Below are positions 23,140 through 32,369 of a DNA stretch of 36,003 nt, in pieces. The stretch's first letter is position 1; the number at the start of each line of letters is the position of its first letter. Made by a program: the position numbers and the translations under genes. The stretch comes from Candidatus Daviesbacteria bacterium (GTDB lineage: Bacteria; Patescibacteriota; Microgenomatia; Daviesbacterales; UBA10151): NCBI GenBank assembly GCA_028687915.1, contig JAQTZF010000001.1, forward strand, positions 65,966-101,968, read 5' to 3'. Under the pieces are notes generated by a model. The model saw only the letters and a list, made by a program, of their open reading frames with translations, did no database searches and was not told the origin of the DNA.

Positions 23140-23782
23140 AAGAAATTGAACTCTCCCAATTAGCAACTTTTTCTAAATTCTTTAGATCTTTTATAACAAA
23201 AAAATTTCCTTGTCTTTTAATAAGATCCGCTCGTTCCAATTTCTTTATTTCAACACTTGTTGTTTCTCTGGTTAAACCCACCAGACAAGCAATGTCACGA
23301 TGAGTAAGACCCAGCTTTATTAATACACTATTACCCTTTTTCACTCCAAAGCGCTCTGCACAAATAGCAAAAATAGAAGCAATTTTTTGATAAGCATTTC
23401 CAAATACTAAATAATCTACTCTTTCTAAAAGCCCATCTAGTCTTGTTAGAATATTGTTTAAAACTTCAAACTCTACTTCTGAATGACTTCTTAAAAACTG
23501 TATAAAATCCTCCTTAGAAACTTTACCTATTTCAACATCAGTCATAGCTTCAAAATAACGGTAAGTAGGAGTGTCATTTATGGCAGTCATTACAGGAAAA
23601 AAATCTCCTGGCTTAAATATAATAAGAGTTAATTCTTGCCCGGATTCAGAAATAGAGTAATATCTAACAAAACCTTTATGCAGATAAAGGACTCCAGGGG
23701 GGACATCTTCAGGTCGGAGAATAATCTGGTGCTTCTTATAAAGCACCGGGCGAGTTTGGGAAAATAATGAACTTAATCGCAC
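23120..23782 (-). CDS. Crp/Fnr-family transcription regulator
   Basis: 220 residues. The N-terminal cyclic-nucleotide-binding-like barrel spans about 10-125 (HQIILRPEDVPPGVLYLHKG, ELTLIIFKPGDFFPV). A dimer helix and a C-terminal helix-turn-helix follow (LTHRDIACLVGLTRETTSVEIKKL, about 165-188). The Fnr-type N-terminal cysteine set is absent, so it is not an Fe-S oxygen sensor of the Fnr kind, and the ligand cannot be named. The start is GTG 23782: upstream frames lack another start, and a weak GAGG lies 4 nt before it. Two gtaatctatctt repeats lie 30-90 bp upstream and may be operator half-sites. Confidence 0.88.
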   Translation of the reverse strand: MRLSSLFSQTRPVLYKKHQIILRPEDVPPGVLYLHKGFVRYYSISESGQELTLIIFKPGDFFPVMTAINDTPTYRYFEAMTDVEIGKVSKEDFIQFLRSHSEVEFEVLNNILTRLDGLLERVDYLVFGNAYQKIASIFAICAERFGVKKGNSVLIKLGLTHRDIACLVGLTRETTSVEIKKLERADLIKRQGNFFVIKDLKNLEKVANWESSISSTQLAF

Positions 23783-23810
23783 GACCTCATTTCTTGCTTC
23801 GCCTCTTTAC

Positions 23811-23868
23811 GTAATCTATCTTACATTTTTTTAGTAATTATTTCAACCTTTGATATGTAATCTATCTT
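23811..23868. repeat. Two direct repeats upstream of the Crp/Fnr gene
   Basis: gtaatctatctt occurs at 23811-23822 and again at 23857-23868, spaced 46 bp start to start. The first copy is part of a ttacgtaa palindrome (23807-23814). Position upstream of a regulator gene suggests binding sites or promoter duplication; nothing more can be shown. Confidence 0.4.
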
Positions 23869-23919
23869 GCTGTGAAGTTTTATATTTGAAGTTATCATAC
23901 GAGTTAACCGAATGATTTT

Positions 23920-24072
23920 ATGAAAAAAGATAATTACAGTAAAAAAAAGAGTGTAAATAGAAAGACTTTAACAATAAATAAGCCAACTACTGAATTAAGA
24001 AAGTATATTACCATGGCAGGTAAAATTTTTAATATCGCAGAAATAGACGGAAAAATACGTGTTTTTCTCTAA
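23920..24072 (+). CDS. Possible small basic protein (50 aa)
   Basis: ATG 23920 to TAA 24070-24072 encodes 50 residues. The first half is strongly basic (MKKDNYSKKKSVNRKTL). The C-terminus reads AGKIFNIAEIDGKIRVFL, resembling the end of the 61-residue ORF at 32172 (GDLYGTIDKDGLITFH). It fills the only gene-free gap between crp and polA and overlaps the polA end by 4 bp. No convincing promoter or Shine-Dalgarno was found, so it may be spurious. Confidence 0.4.
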   Translation: MKKDNYSKKKSVNRKTLTINKPTTELRKYITMAGKIFNIAEIDGKIRVFL

Positions 24073-26201
24073 AAAAGATTCAGTTCTTTCATTTCTCCCC
24101 AGTTAGAACCTACTTTTAAATCAACTAAAACCGGAACTGATAATTTTAAAGCGCTCTCCATTTTTTCTTTTACCATTGAAGCTATTGTTTTCACGCTGTC
24201 CTTTTCACATTCGAACAAAAGCTCATCATGGATTTGTAATACCATTCTACATTCTTCATTCTTCATTCCTAACTCTTTCTCTATTTCTATCATGGCTCGC
24301 TTTATCATATCTGCTGCAGTCCCCTGAACAGGATGATTAATAGCAGCCCTCTCTCCAAAAGCCCTCATCATATGATTTGTAGCCTGTAATTCTGGGAAAT
24401 ATCTTTTTCTACCATTAATTGTCTCCACATATCCTTTATCTTTTGCCTCATCCAGGGTTTTGCTCATCCAGATTTTAATTTTGGGAAACTGTTCAAAATA
24501 TTCATCAATATAGCCTTTGGCTGATTGATAATCTATTTTTAATTGTTGAGCTAAGGCATGCGCACCTTGCCCATAAAGTGTGGCAAAATTCATAGTTTTA
24601 CCCACCATTCTTTGCTCGCGAGTGACCTTATCAACAGGAATATTAAATATTTTGGCTGCAGTGGCACTATGAATATCTTCACCACTGTTAAAAGCTGCAA
24701 TTAAGGCCGGATCTTCTGATAAATGTGCCATGATTCTAAGCTCAATTTGAGAATAATCTGCAGCCAGTAAGATTTTGCCCGGAGGCGCAATAAAAGCCTT
24801 TCTAATTTCTCCTCCCTGTTCACCACGAACAGGAATATTTTGTAAATTAGGGTCTGATGAAGAAAGTCTTCCTGTTGCTGCACCCTCTACATGAAAGGTG
24901 GAATGAATTCTTGATGAATCATCTGCATATTTTGGTAATGCATCTACATAAGTTGAGACCAATTTATAGAGTGTTCTATACTCTAATATCAAAGGAATTA
25001 TAGGGTGTATCTCAAATAATTCCCGCAGAGTACTTTCATCAGTAGAACGCCCGGTTTTAGTCTTTTTCCCTTCTGGTAGTCTTAATTCGTCAAAAAGCAC
25101 TACTTGTAGCTGCTTTGGACTGTTGAGATTGAACTGATGTCCTACTTTTGAGTAAATATCTTGTTCAAGATCAAGTAATTTGCTTTTTAAAAGCTTGCCA
25201 AACTTACCTAGGAAATCAAGGTCAATTAGAACCCCAACTGCTGACATTTTCTTTAAAACCTTATCAACTTCCGAATCCAAATCAGTGGTTGCCTTATTCT
25301 GATTTTTCACACTATCGGGTATTTCTATTTCTCCTGAAATCTCAATCCCAGGGATTCTTTTAACCAAACTTTTAAAACCCAGTTCCTCAAAAACCTTTTT
25401 TGCAACATTTTTATCAAACTCATGAATTTTACTTTTATCTGGATCAAATTTAATGGGAACTTCTGTTTCAATGGTTGCCAATTTTTTACTCATAAAACCA
25501 GACTCTTTACCTTTTTCTAATAATTTTTTTGTTTTCTCAGGAATTTTATCCAGATTCTTATAAATTTCCTCTAAGTTCTCATATTCCTGAATTAATTTTG
25601 TGGCTGTGACTTCCCCTATTCCTGGTACTCCAGGGATATTATCAGAAGAATCTCCTGCCAAACCTTTGTAATCGGTCATATTAATAGGATTAAAGCCATA
25701 CCTTAAACTGAATTCCTCCTCCCCATATAAACCCACATCACTTAAAGTCTTTTTAGGCATTAAAACTTTTACATTTTTGGAAATCAACTGCATTAAATCC
25801 CTGTCCCCTGTTAAAATAATTGTTTCCAAGTCCTTGCTTGATGCTTGTTTGGCTAAGGCTCCGATTAAATCATCAGCCTCAAATCCTTCCAGCCCGAATT
25901 GCGGAATATCCATGGATTTTAAAACTTTACCTACAATGTCGTATTGAGAAAGCAAAGTATCATCTGTTTTTACCCTGGTGGCTTTATATTCTGCAAATTG
26001 TGCGTGTCTGAAGGTGGGAGCTTTCTTATCCCAGGTAACAACCACAAAGTCTGGTTTAAGATCATCCAGAGCCTTTAAAAGCATAGAGGTAAAACCAAAT
26101 ACAGCGTTTACCAGTTCTCCCTGAGGAGAGGTTAGAGGAGGGGTAGCATGATATGCCCTATGCAGTAATGCATTCCCATCCACCAGAACAAACTTCTTCA
26201 T
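24069..26201 (-). CDS. polA: DNA polymerase I lacking the 3'-5' exonuclease domain
   Basis: 710 residues against about 830-930 for typical PolA. Residues 1-290 form the 5' nuclease domain (FVLVDGNALLHRAYHATPPL, GFEADDLIGALA, LTGDRDLMQLI, DYKGLAGDSSDNIPGVPGIG). After a linker of about 15 residues, the polymerase domain starts near 305 (SAVGVLIDLDFL). Motif A is LLAADYSQIELRIMAHLSED, motif B REQRMVGKTMNFATLYGQGA and motif C QIHDELLFE. The exonuclease domain is absent, not just degenerate. It should do gap filling and primer removal without proofreading. TGtTAAAAT (-10 at 26208-26213, minus) ends 6 nt before the ATG, implying a leaderless mRNA. Confidence 0.95.
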   Translation of the reverse strand: MKKFVLVDGNALLHRAYHATPPLTSPQGELVNAVFGFTSMLLKALDDLKPDFVVVTWDKKAPTFRHAQFAEYKATRVKTDDTLLSQYDIVGKVLKSMDIPQFGLEGFEADDLIGALAKQASSKDLETIILTGDRDLMQLISKNVKVLMPKKTLSDVGLYGEEEFSLRYGFNPINMTDYKGLAGDSSDNIPGVPGIGEVTATKLIQEYENLEEIYKNLDKIPEKTKKLLEKGKESGFMSKKLATIETEVPIKFDPDKSKIHEFDKNVAKKVFEELGFKSLVKRIPGIEISGEIEIPDSVKNQNKATTDLDSEVDKVLKKMSAVGVLIDLDFLGKFGKLLKSKLLDLEQDIYSKVGHQFNLNSPKQLQVVLFDELRLPEGKKTKTGRSTDESTLRELFEIHPIIPLILEYRTLYKLVSTYVDALPKYADDSSRIHSTFHVEGAATGRLSSSDPNLQNIPVRGEQGGEIRKAFIAPPGKILLAADYSQIELRIMAHLSEDPALIAAFNSGEDIHSATAAKIFNIPVDKVTREQRMVGKTMNFATLYGQGAHALAQQLKIDYQSAKGYIDEYFEQFPKIKIWMSKTLDEAKDKGYVETINGRKRYFPELQATNHMMRAFGERAAINHPVQGTAADMIKRAMIEIEKELGMKNEECRMVLQIHDELLFECEKDSVKTIASMVKEKMESALKLSVPVLVDLKVGSNWGEMKELNLF

Positions 26202-26207
26202 GCTTGA

Positions 26208-26216
26208 ATTTTAACA
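26208..26216 (-). promoter_or_regulatory. Extended -10 promoter of polA
   Basis: TGtTAAAAT on the minus strand, ending 6 nt before ATG 26201. There is no Shine-Dalgarno between it and the start codon. Confidence 0.5.
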
Positions 26217-26234
26217 GAAAACTAAGAGCTTTGA

Positions 26235-26633
26235 TTATTTACTTTTAGTTGAGTCTCTTTTGGCGGCTCCGATTAGACAAAAGGTCGCTGCAGAAATAGG
26301 AGCTACAATCATACCTCCAGTAATAAAGTAACGGCTAACATCAAAAACTCCTTGATTGTCTAAAGCTATTCCTACAGTAGCCAACATGCATCCCAGAAAA
26401 GCTATTCCGAAACCGCTATATGCTCCCGGCAAACAAAAATCATACAATTTTACAGCTAAACTAGAAGGTCTTTTGGGAGGTTCTAATTTAATTAACTGTT
26501 CAGGCTTATCAGTAACACCTACCTCTGTAAGCCCATTCCTATTGTTTTTTATCTTTTCAACAAACTCATCGCTATATTCCTTAAGCCATTGGTCTAGCTC
26601 TTTATTTGAAGGTAAGTTATCGTTTTCTTTCAT
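26235..26633 (-). CDS. Unknown small membrane protein
   Basis: 132 residues. The soluble, charged first half (about 1-65, LDQWLKEYSDEFVEKIKNNR) precedes two membrane helices: YSGFGIAFLGCMLATVGIAL (about 74-93) and YFITGGMIVAPISAATFCLIG (about 102-123). No family is recognised. TGaTATATT ends 9 nt before the ATG as an extended -10. It lies between polA and the sigma-like gene on the same strand, each apparently with its own promoter. Confidence 0.6.
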   Translation of the reverse strand: MKENDNLPSNKELDQWLKEYSDEFVEKIKNNRNGLTEVGVTDKPEQLIKLEPPKRPSSLAVKLYDFCLPGAYSGFGIAFLGCMLATVGIALDNQGVFDVSRYFITGGMIVAPISAATFCLIGAAKRDSTKSK

Positions 26634-26711
26634 AACAAGCGTAATATATCACACTATAAGATAACGAACAAGATTAGGACTTTAATTCACTTTAATGGAC
26701 AATAGACAACT

Positions 26712-27230
26712 TTAGGGCCGGGGTATATAACCATCAAAGTGCGGACTCTTTAAAATTGAAGTTTTTAATCTTCTTTCTGCCCTTTCTTCCATTTGACGAA
26801 CATTTTCTAATGTAGTTCCAAAAATATTCCCAAGCTGAATTAACGAGCACTTTCCACAAATAGCCAGTAGCGCTATTTCTTCAAAACTAATGCCAGCTTT
26901 TTCGCATATTTCTTTTAAGCGTTCTCCTTCTGTGCTTATCCCATATCTTAATCGTAAAACAAGCTCTGGTTTAGGTTGCAAACAATCTTTTAGTGTTTGA
27001 TCAACTAACCTAGCTAACTCGGATGATTCAGCAATTTTCTCAGGGGTATACGTTACCCATTGTCCAATTGAGGCTGGACACTCTTCTATTTTCGCTTCCT
27101 TTGATAAAGTTCTGCCCAACTGGTTTAAATATGCTTGCTGTTCAGCTGCATAAGTTTCTAAAACAGATATCTCTTCTTTAGTCATACTAAGCATAATTTG
27201 TGTCTGAAAGTTCAATTCAGAGTCTATCAT
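26712..27230 (-). CDS. Protein with a sigma region 4-like DNA-binding domain and no region 2
   Basis: 172 residues. Residues 88-99 (PELVLRLRYGIS) and the helix-turn-helix 129-157 (SLIQLGNIFGTTLENVRQME then ERAERRLK) match region 4 of housekeeping sigma factors, where 'vLrLRyGl' is followed by 'tlEEiG..fgvTrErvRQIe.kAlrkLr'. The stretch between is longer than usual and contains an extra helix with three Cys. The N-terminal half is helical and acidic, and no core-binding region 2 exists. It could be a promoter-directed regulator or a sigma/RNAP-binding modulator. The promoter is strong: TTGATA (27261-27266), 17 bp, TATAAT (27238-27243, minus), 7 nt to the ATG. Confidence 0.65.
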   Translation of the reverse strand: MIDSELNFQTQIMLSMTKEEISVLETYAAEQQAYLNQLGRTLSKEAKIEECPASIGQWVTYTPEKIAESSELARLVDQTLKDCLQPKPELVLRLRYGISTEGERLKEICEKAGISFEEIALLAICGKCSLIQLGNIFGTTLENVRQMEERAERRLKTSILKSPHFDGYIPRP

Positions 27231-27237
27231 AATGAAA

Positions 27238-27266
27238 ATTATACCAAACTATAGGATTAATATCAA
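27238..27266 (-). promoter_or_regulatory. Strong promoter of the sigma region 4-like gene
   Basis: TTGATA (27261-27266), 17-bp spacer ending in TGG, TATAAT (27238-27243) on the minus strand, 7 nt before ATG 27230. It has a near-consensus -35, extended -10 and -10 together. Confidence 0.65.
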
Positions 27267-27268
27267 AT

Positions 27269-29149
27269 CTACGCGGATACTTTTTTACCTACGATTTTTT
27301 CAAACTCATCTGTATCCAAAGTTTCTTTTTCTAATAAGGCTTTTGCTACTTTATCAAGCTTTGATCTTTCTTTTTTCAAAATAACCTGAGCTACTTTATA
27401 TTCATCATCAATAAACTTTTTAATTTCTGCATCTACCTTGGTTTGCATGGTTTCAGAAATTCCACTTCCCTCTTCTGGAGACGCTTGCCATAAACCGAAT
27501 ACAGAGTGTGGTTTAATATTAACAGGCCCTAAATCTGACATTCCATATACTGTTACCATATCACGGGCAATTGCTGTAGACATTTCCAAATCAGATGAAG
27601 CACCGGTAGAAATATCTTTAAACACCATTTCTTCAGCAGCCCTACCTCCTAAAGCTGTGGCAATTTGTTCCAACAACCTTGATTTGCGCTCATTAGAACG
27701 GTCTTCCGTTGGCGGAAACATAGTAAACCCTCCTGCCATACCTCGGGCAATAATAGAAATTCTATGCACTGGATCAACTTGGGATAAATTATGACCAACA
27801 ATGGCGTGTCCAGCCTCATGATAGGCAGCAAGCTTCCGATCATCTTCTGATTGCATTCTCTTCCTTTGTGGACCCATCTTAACCTTGGTAGCTGCTTCTT
27901 CTAACTCAATAGTATCAATAGCTTTTTTACCCTCACGGGCAGCTAAAATAGCAGCCTCATTTAACATGTTTGCCAAATCTGCTCCGGAAAAACCAACTGT
28001 TCTTCGGGCCAGCTTTTCAACATCAACATCAGAAGTAAATGGCTTACCCTTCATGTGAATTTCGATGATAGCTTTTCTACCTGGTAAATCAGGCATGTTT
28101 AAGACCACCCGGCGATCAAACCTTCCTGGGCGAACCAAAGCTGGATCTAATAAATCAGGCCTATTCGTAGAACCAACCACAATAACATGATCATTAGGAG
28201 TAAAGCCATCCATTTCAACTAATATTTGATTTAAAGTCTGCTCTCTTTCATCATGTCCACCGGAAATACCATAACCACGGGCGCGACCTATTGATTCAAT
28301 CTCATCAATAAAAATAATAGATGGAGAAGATTGTTTAGCCTGGGCAAACATATCCCTAACCCTGGCTGCCCCCACTCCCACCAACATTTCCATAAATTCT
28401 GAACCAGCGATAGAGAAAAACGGTACAGCTGCTTCCCCTGCCAAAGCTTTAGCCATTAAAGTTTTACCAGTTCCCGGAGGTCCTACCAATAGCACACCTT
28501 TAGGGATTCTGGCTCCAATATCTTTATATTTTTGTGGGCTTTTTAGAAAATCTACTACTTCTTCAAGCTCTTTTTTAGCCTCGTCAACTCCTGCCACATC
28601 AGCAAACTTTACCTGTGGAGCATCTTTAGAAAAAACTTTGGCTCTACTTTGTCCAAATGAAAATATTCCCTGTCCGGAATCTTTGGCTTGACGAAAGATA
28701 AAAAAGAAGATGACAATCATTGCAATAATGGGCAAAAGTGAACCTAAAATATTCACCCAGACTGCTTGCCAGGAAGTATCTTTAATATCAATAGTTACAC
28801 TCTTTGGATCAATATCAGAATTCTTTAAAACCTGATAAATAGATTCACCATTTTCTTTCCTGGTAGTTTCAATTTTATCAGTACCTTTTAATTTAACGCT
28901 AATTTGATCATTTTCCAGTGATAGTTTCTCTACTTTTTGATCTTTAATTTCTGATACTACCTGAGATAAAGGAACTTCATTTACATTTTTGTTTCCACCT
29001 GCAAAGAATGAAACTGCAATTAAAGCAGTGAAACCAATTAATGCGTATATAAGGGCTGTTCGAGCCAGCGACCAAGCTTTATTATTTTTAAGATTTTTAT
29101 TATTTTTGAGTAATGGATGTTCTAAAATTTTCTTTTTGCTATTTCTCAC
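27269..29149 (-). CDS. ftsH: ATP-dependent zinc metalloprotease FtsH
   Basis: 626 residues. Two membrane segments (about 31-50 and 131-152) flank an extracytoplasmic domain. The AAA module has Walker A GPPGTGKT (223-230), Walker B IIFIDE (279-283 region), and the second region of homology around TNRPDLLDPALVRPGRFDRR (328-347). The zinc motif is HEAGH (444-448). It degrades misfolded or regulatory membrane and soluble proteins at the inner membrane. Length is standard. It has its own extended -10 (TGGTATAAT, -10 at 29158-29163) ending 8 nt before the ATG, although it also follows the trpS group on the same strand. Confidence 0.97.
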   Translation of the reverse strand: MRNSKKKILEHPLLKNNKNLKNNKAWSLARTALIYALIGFTALIAVSFFAGGNKNVNEVPLSQVVSEIKDQKVEKLSLENDQISVKLKGTDKIETTRKENGESIYQVLKNSDIDPKSVTIDIKDTSWQAVWVNILGSLLPIIAMIVIFFFIFRQAKDSGQGIFSFGQSRAKVFSKDAPQVKFADVAGVDEAKKELEEVVDFLKSPQKYKDIGARIPKGVLLVGPPGTGKTLMAKALAGEAAVPFFSIAGSEFMEMLVGVGAARVRDMFAQAKQSSPSIIFIDEIESIGRARGYGISGGHDEREQTLNQILVEMDGFTPNDHVIVVGSTNRPDLLDPALVRPGRFDRRVVLNMPDLPGRKAIIEIHMKGKPFTSDVDVEKLARRTVGFSGADLANMLNEAAILAAREGKKAIDTIELEEAATKVKMGPQRKRMQSEDDRKLAAYHEAGHAIVGHNLSQVDPVHRISIIARGMAGGFTMFPPTEDRSNERKSRLLEQIATALGGRAAEEMVFKDISTGASSDLEMSTAIARDMVTVYGMSDLGPVNIKPHSVFGLWQASPEEGSGISETMQTKVDAEIKKFIDDEYKVAQVILKKERSKLDKVAKALLEKETLDTDEFEKIVGKKVSA

Positions 29150-29157
29150 GCAGAGAT

Positions 29158-29188
29158 TATACCATGGGCTGTCTAATAAGAACAGCCT
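29158..29188 (-). promoter_or_regulatory. ftsH promoter with an upstream hairpin
   Basis: TGGTATAAT (-10 at 29158-29163, minus strand) ends 8 nt before ATG 29149. Just upstream, ggctgt and acagcc (about 29168-29188) can form a 6-bp stem. No T-run follows the stem, so it is not a clear terminator for the preceding gene. Confidence 0.5.
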
Positions 29189-29189
29189 C

Positions 29190-29507
29190 CTACCTAACTT
29201 TTGTTCCTGAGGGAGTTTTTGAAGCTGGTTTTAAAAAGATTGGTTTTTCGCCATCGGAAAAAAGAATCATACCATTTGATTCCAACCCCATCATCATTCT
29301 TGGCTCTAAATTAGTTACAACCACTACCTGTTTCCCTATTAGCTTTTCTGGTGAATACCATTTTTTAACACCTGAAAGAATCTGTCTTGTTTCTTCTCCT
29401 AAATCAATTTGAAATTTAATTAATTTTTCAGAACCTTCAACCTCTTCAGCTGTAATAATAGTCCCAATTTTTAACTCAACCTTAGAGAAATCATCAATAG
29501 TAATCAT
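29190..29507 (-). CDS. MetG C-terminal-like tRNA-binding protein
   Basis: 105 residues forming one OB-fold tRNA-binding domain. SKVELKIGTIITAEEVEGSEKL (8-29), GKQVVVVTNLEPRMMMGLES (about 58-77) and the ending GEKPIFLKPASKTPSGTKV are the signature blocks shared by the C-terminal dimerisation domain of methionyl-tRNA synthetase and free-standing CsaA/Trbp111-like proteins. As a separate gene it may bind tRNA in general or act as a detached MetRS subunit. It begins 12 nt after trpS on the same strand, so it is likely in the trpS operon. Confidence 0.88.
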   Translation of the reverse strand: MITIDDFSKVELKIGTIITAEEVEGSEKLIKFQIDLGEETRQILSGVKKWYSPEKLIGKQVVVVTNLEPRMMMGLESNGMILFSDGEKPIFLKPASKTPSGTKVR

Positions 29508-29519
29508 AATATTAGAGTA

Positions 29520-31299
<1,780 letters not shown>

Positions 31300-31303
<4 letters not shown>

Positions 31304-31548
31304 TTTCTTTTTTCTATTATTGTTATATACGCTGCTTCTTTTTCTGAAACAACTACTACTCTATTTCTTAGTGACCCATGTAGGTTTCTATATAGTCCAA
31401 GACGGGCTCTATGGCTTAATGGAAATGGTAAATCTACACAACCAAAACCATCACCTACTTTATGTACTTCTTCTAAAACAGCGTTAACTGCCAACCCAAT
31501 AGCCTTATCACAACTTTGTATATTATTTAACGTTTGTCTTTCTTTCAT
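31300..31548 (-). CDS. Unknown small protein, first gene after the trpS-operon leader
   Basis: 82 residues from ATG 31548. A Shine-Dalgarno AGGAG (31554-31558) lies 5 nt upstream, which favours this start over ATG 31569. No family is recognised. It has a helical N-terminus (AIGLAVNAVLEEVHKVGDGF) and a basic middle (LSHRARLGLYRNLHGSLRNR) followed by a beta strand (RVVVVSEKEAAYITII). Its stop overlaps the racemase start by 4 bp, indicating translational coupling. Being directly behind the terminator, it is the first gene governed by it. Confidence 0.65.
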
Positions 31549-31569
31549 ATTTTCTCCTTTTTTGCACAC

Positions 31570-31591
31570 AAAAAAATCGCCCTGTTGGCGA
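31570..31591 (-). terminator. Intrinsic terminator in the trpS-operon leader
   Basis: On the minus strand, AAGTCGCC-AACAG-GGCGATTT forms an 8-bp stem with one G:U pair and a 5-nt loop, followed by a run of seven T (31570-31576). It lies 22 nt before the coding start of the first structural gene, so it must be conditionally bypassed. Confidence 0.75.
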
Positions 31592-31655
31592 CTTGGTGCT
31601 TTTATATTTAAATTTTAGATTATTTTTTAGGAAAAAGGCACGTAAACGCCAACAG
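31577..31655 (-). promoter_or_regulatory. Antiterminator helix of a transcription attenuator
   Basis: ctgttggcg and cgccaacag (plus-strand 31582-31590 and 31647-31655) are perfect 9-bp partners. A second helix, GTGCcTTTT with AAAAGCAC, extends inward with one mismatch. The 3' arm uses the left half and loop of the terminator hairpin, so the two structures exclude each other. The 5' arm begins 2 nt after the stop codon of the leader peptide. Confidence 0.7.
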
Positions 31656-31657
31656 AT

Positions 31658-31708
31658 TTAGATGTTGATGTTTTGCCAATATTGAATTGTAGAATTCAAT
31701 AATTCCAT
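31658..31708 (-). CDS. Putative leader peptide with one Trp codon
   Basis: A 16-codon frame, MELLNSTIQYWQNINI, begins at ATG 31708, 6 nt after a TATAAT box, so it would be the first codon of a leaderless mRNA. The Trp codon is 31676-31678 and the stop is 31658-31660. A ribosome reaching the stop would cover the antiterminator 5' arm (31647-31655), while one waiting at the Trp codon would leave it free. It has no similarity to other proteins and its meaning is purely regulatory if the model is right. Confidence 0.55.
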   Translation of the reverse strand: MELLNSTIQYWQNINI

Positions 31709-31714
31709 ATAAAT

Positions 31715-31743
31715 ATTATACTATTATTCATTTGCTGGTTCAA
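31715..31743 (-). promoter_or_regulatory. Promoter of the trpS operon
   Basis: TTGAAC (31738-31743), 17-bp spacer and TATAAT (31715-31720) on the minus strand. The -35 lies inside the end of the upstream MazF-like gene. The transcript would start close to ATG 31708. Confidence 0.65.
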
Positions 31744-32032
31744 CTTTTTCAAATCTTATTAGTCCATCTAAAGATTCAATATCACCTTCCCAAACCTCCA
31801 TTGATCTAATACCACTTAATTCTCTTAGTACTACTACCCTCTCTTCTGGTACATATGAGCCATCTTTTGTAGGTGCAACTTCCGGAGGAAAAACAACTTC
31901 TTTTAAGCGTTGAACATGATCTCCATCCTCTGCACCAAATGAGTTTTCTACTACTACCGGATAAGCCTCACTTCCATTTGAGCCGTTTATCACTACTCTA
32001 TATACATCTCCTCTTCGTATCTGTCTTTCCAT
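31724..32032 (-). CDS. Possible PemK/MazF-like protein
   Basis: 102 residues from ATG 32032, chosen over ATG 32056 because the extra eight residues are not part of the fold. RRGDVYRVV near the start and AYPVVVENS (about residues 23-31) resemble the first strands of MazF/PemK ribonuclease toxins (rrGdiy.vd...RPvvVvq). REL-SGIRSMEVWEGDIESLDG near the end could match the later strands. The match is weak and no antitoxin gene is adjacent, so a toxin role is uncertain. TATAAT (32077-32082, minus) is the likely -10, giving a leader of about 40 nt. Confidence 0.4.
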   Translation of the reverse strand: MERQIRRGDVYRVVINGSNGSEAYPVVVENSFGAEDGDHVQRLKEVVFPPEVAPTKDGSYVPEERVVVLRELSGIRSMEVWEGDIESLDGLIRFEKVEPANE

Positions 32033-32171
32033 AAAAAATCCCAAAAAAAGACCCACTTAGGACCAGGGATAAAAATATTATATTAAATAGCTACTTAACA
32101 ATCAATTATTACCCCTAACTCTATAAACGATTGCTTGTATTTATATTTTTGTTAACTACAATAGAAGGCAT

Positions 32172-32357
32172 ATGGGTGAATTTATTCCCAATCAAAAATT
32201 CCCGGAAGTTCCGTCAAATAATAAAATCCAATCATTTGCTGAAAAAATCAGATCCTTTTCTTTCAGTCAAGAAATTAAACCTAAAAAGAATATTACCCGT
32301 ATTAGTGGAGATTTATATGGAACAATAGATAAAGATGGCCTTATTACCTTCCACTAG
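32172..32357 (+). CDS. Small unknown protein (61 aa)
   Basis: 61 residues, soluble and basic, with no recognised family. The C-terminal half (KNITRISGDLYGTIDKDGLI) looks like a small beta structure. TACAAT (32157-32162) ends 9 nt before ATG 32172, which supports this frame over the overlapping 65-residue frame starting at 32131. It ends 12 bp before the tRNA-Met gene on the other strand. The end resembles that of the 50-residue ORF at 23920, though only over about 18 positions. Confidence 0.5.
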   Translation: MGEFIPNQKFPEVPSNNKIQSFAEKIRSFSFSQEIKPKKNITRISGDLYGTIDKDGLITFH

Positions 32358-32369
32358 TAGCCTATTTTG

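Noticed and set aside
24244-24269. attcttc tandem units in polA (peptide GMKNEECRM) as a third in-frame insertion
   Set aside because: The region has the same length as in other PolA proteins before motif C, so it is probably normal or substituted sequence, not an added element.
31724-32032. Complete MazEF toxin-antitoxin module
   Set aside because: Only a weak MazF-like pattern is seen and no antitoxin-like ORF lies next to it.
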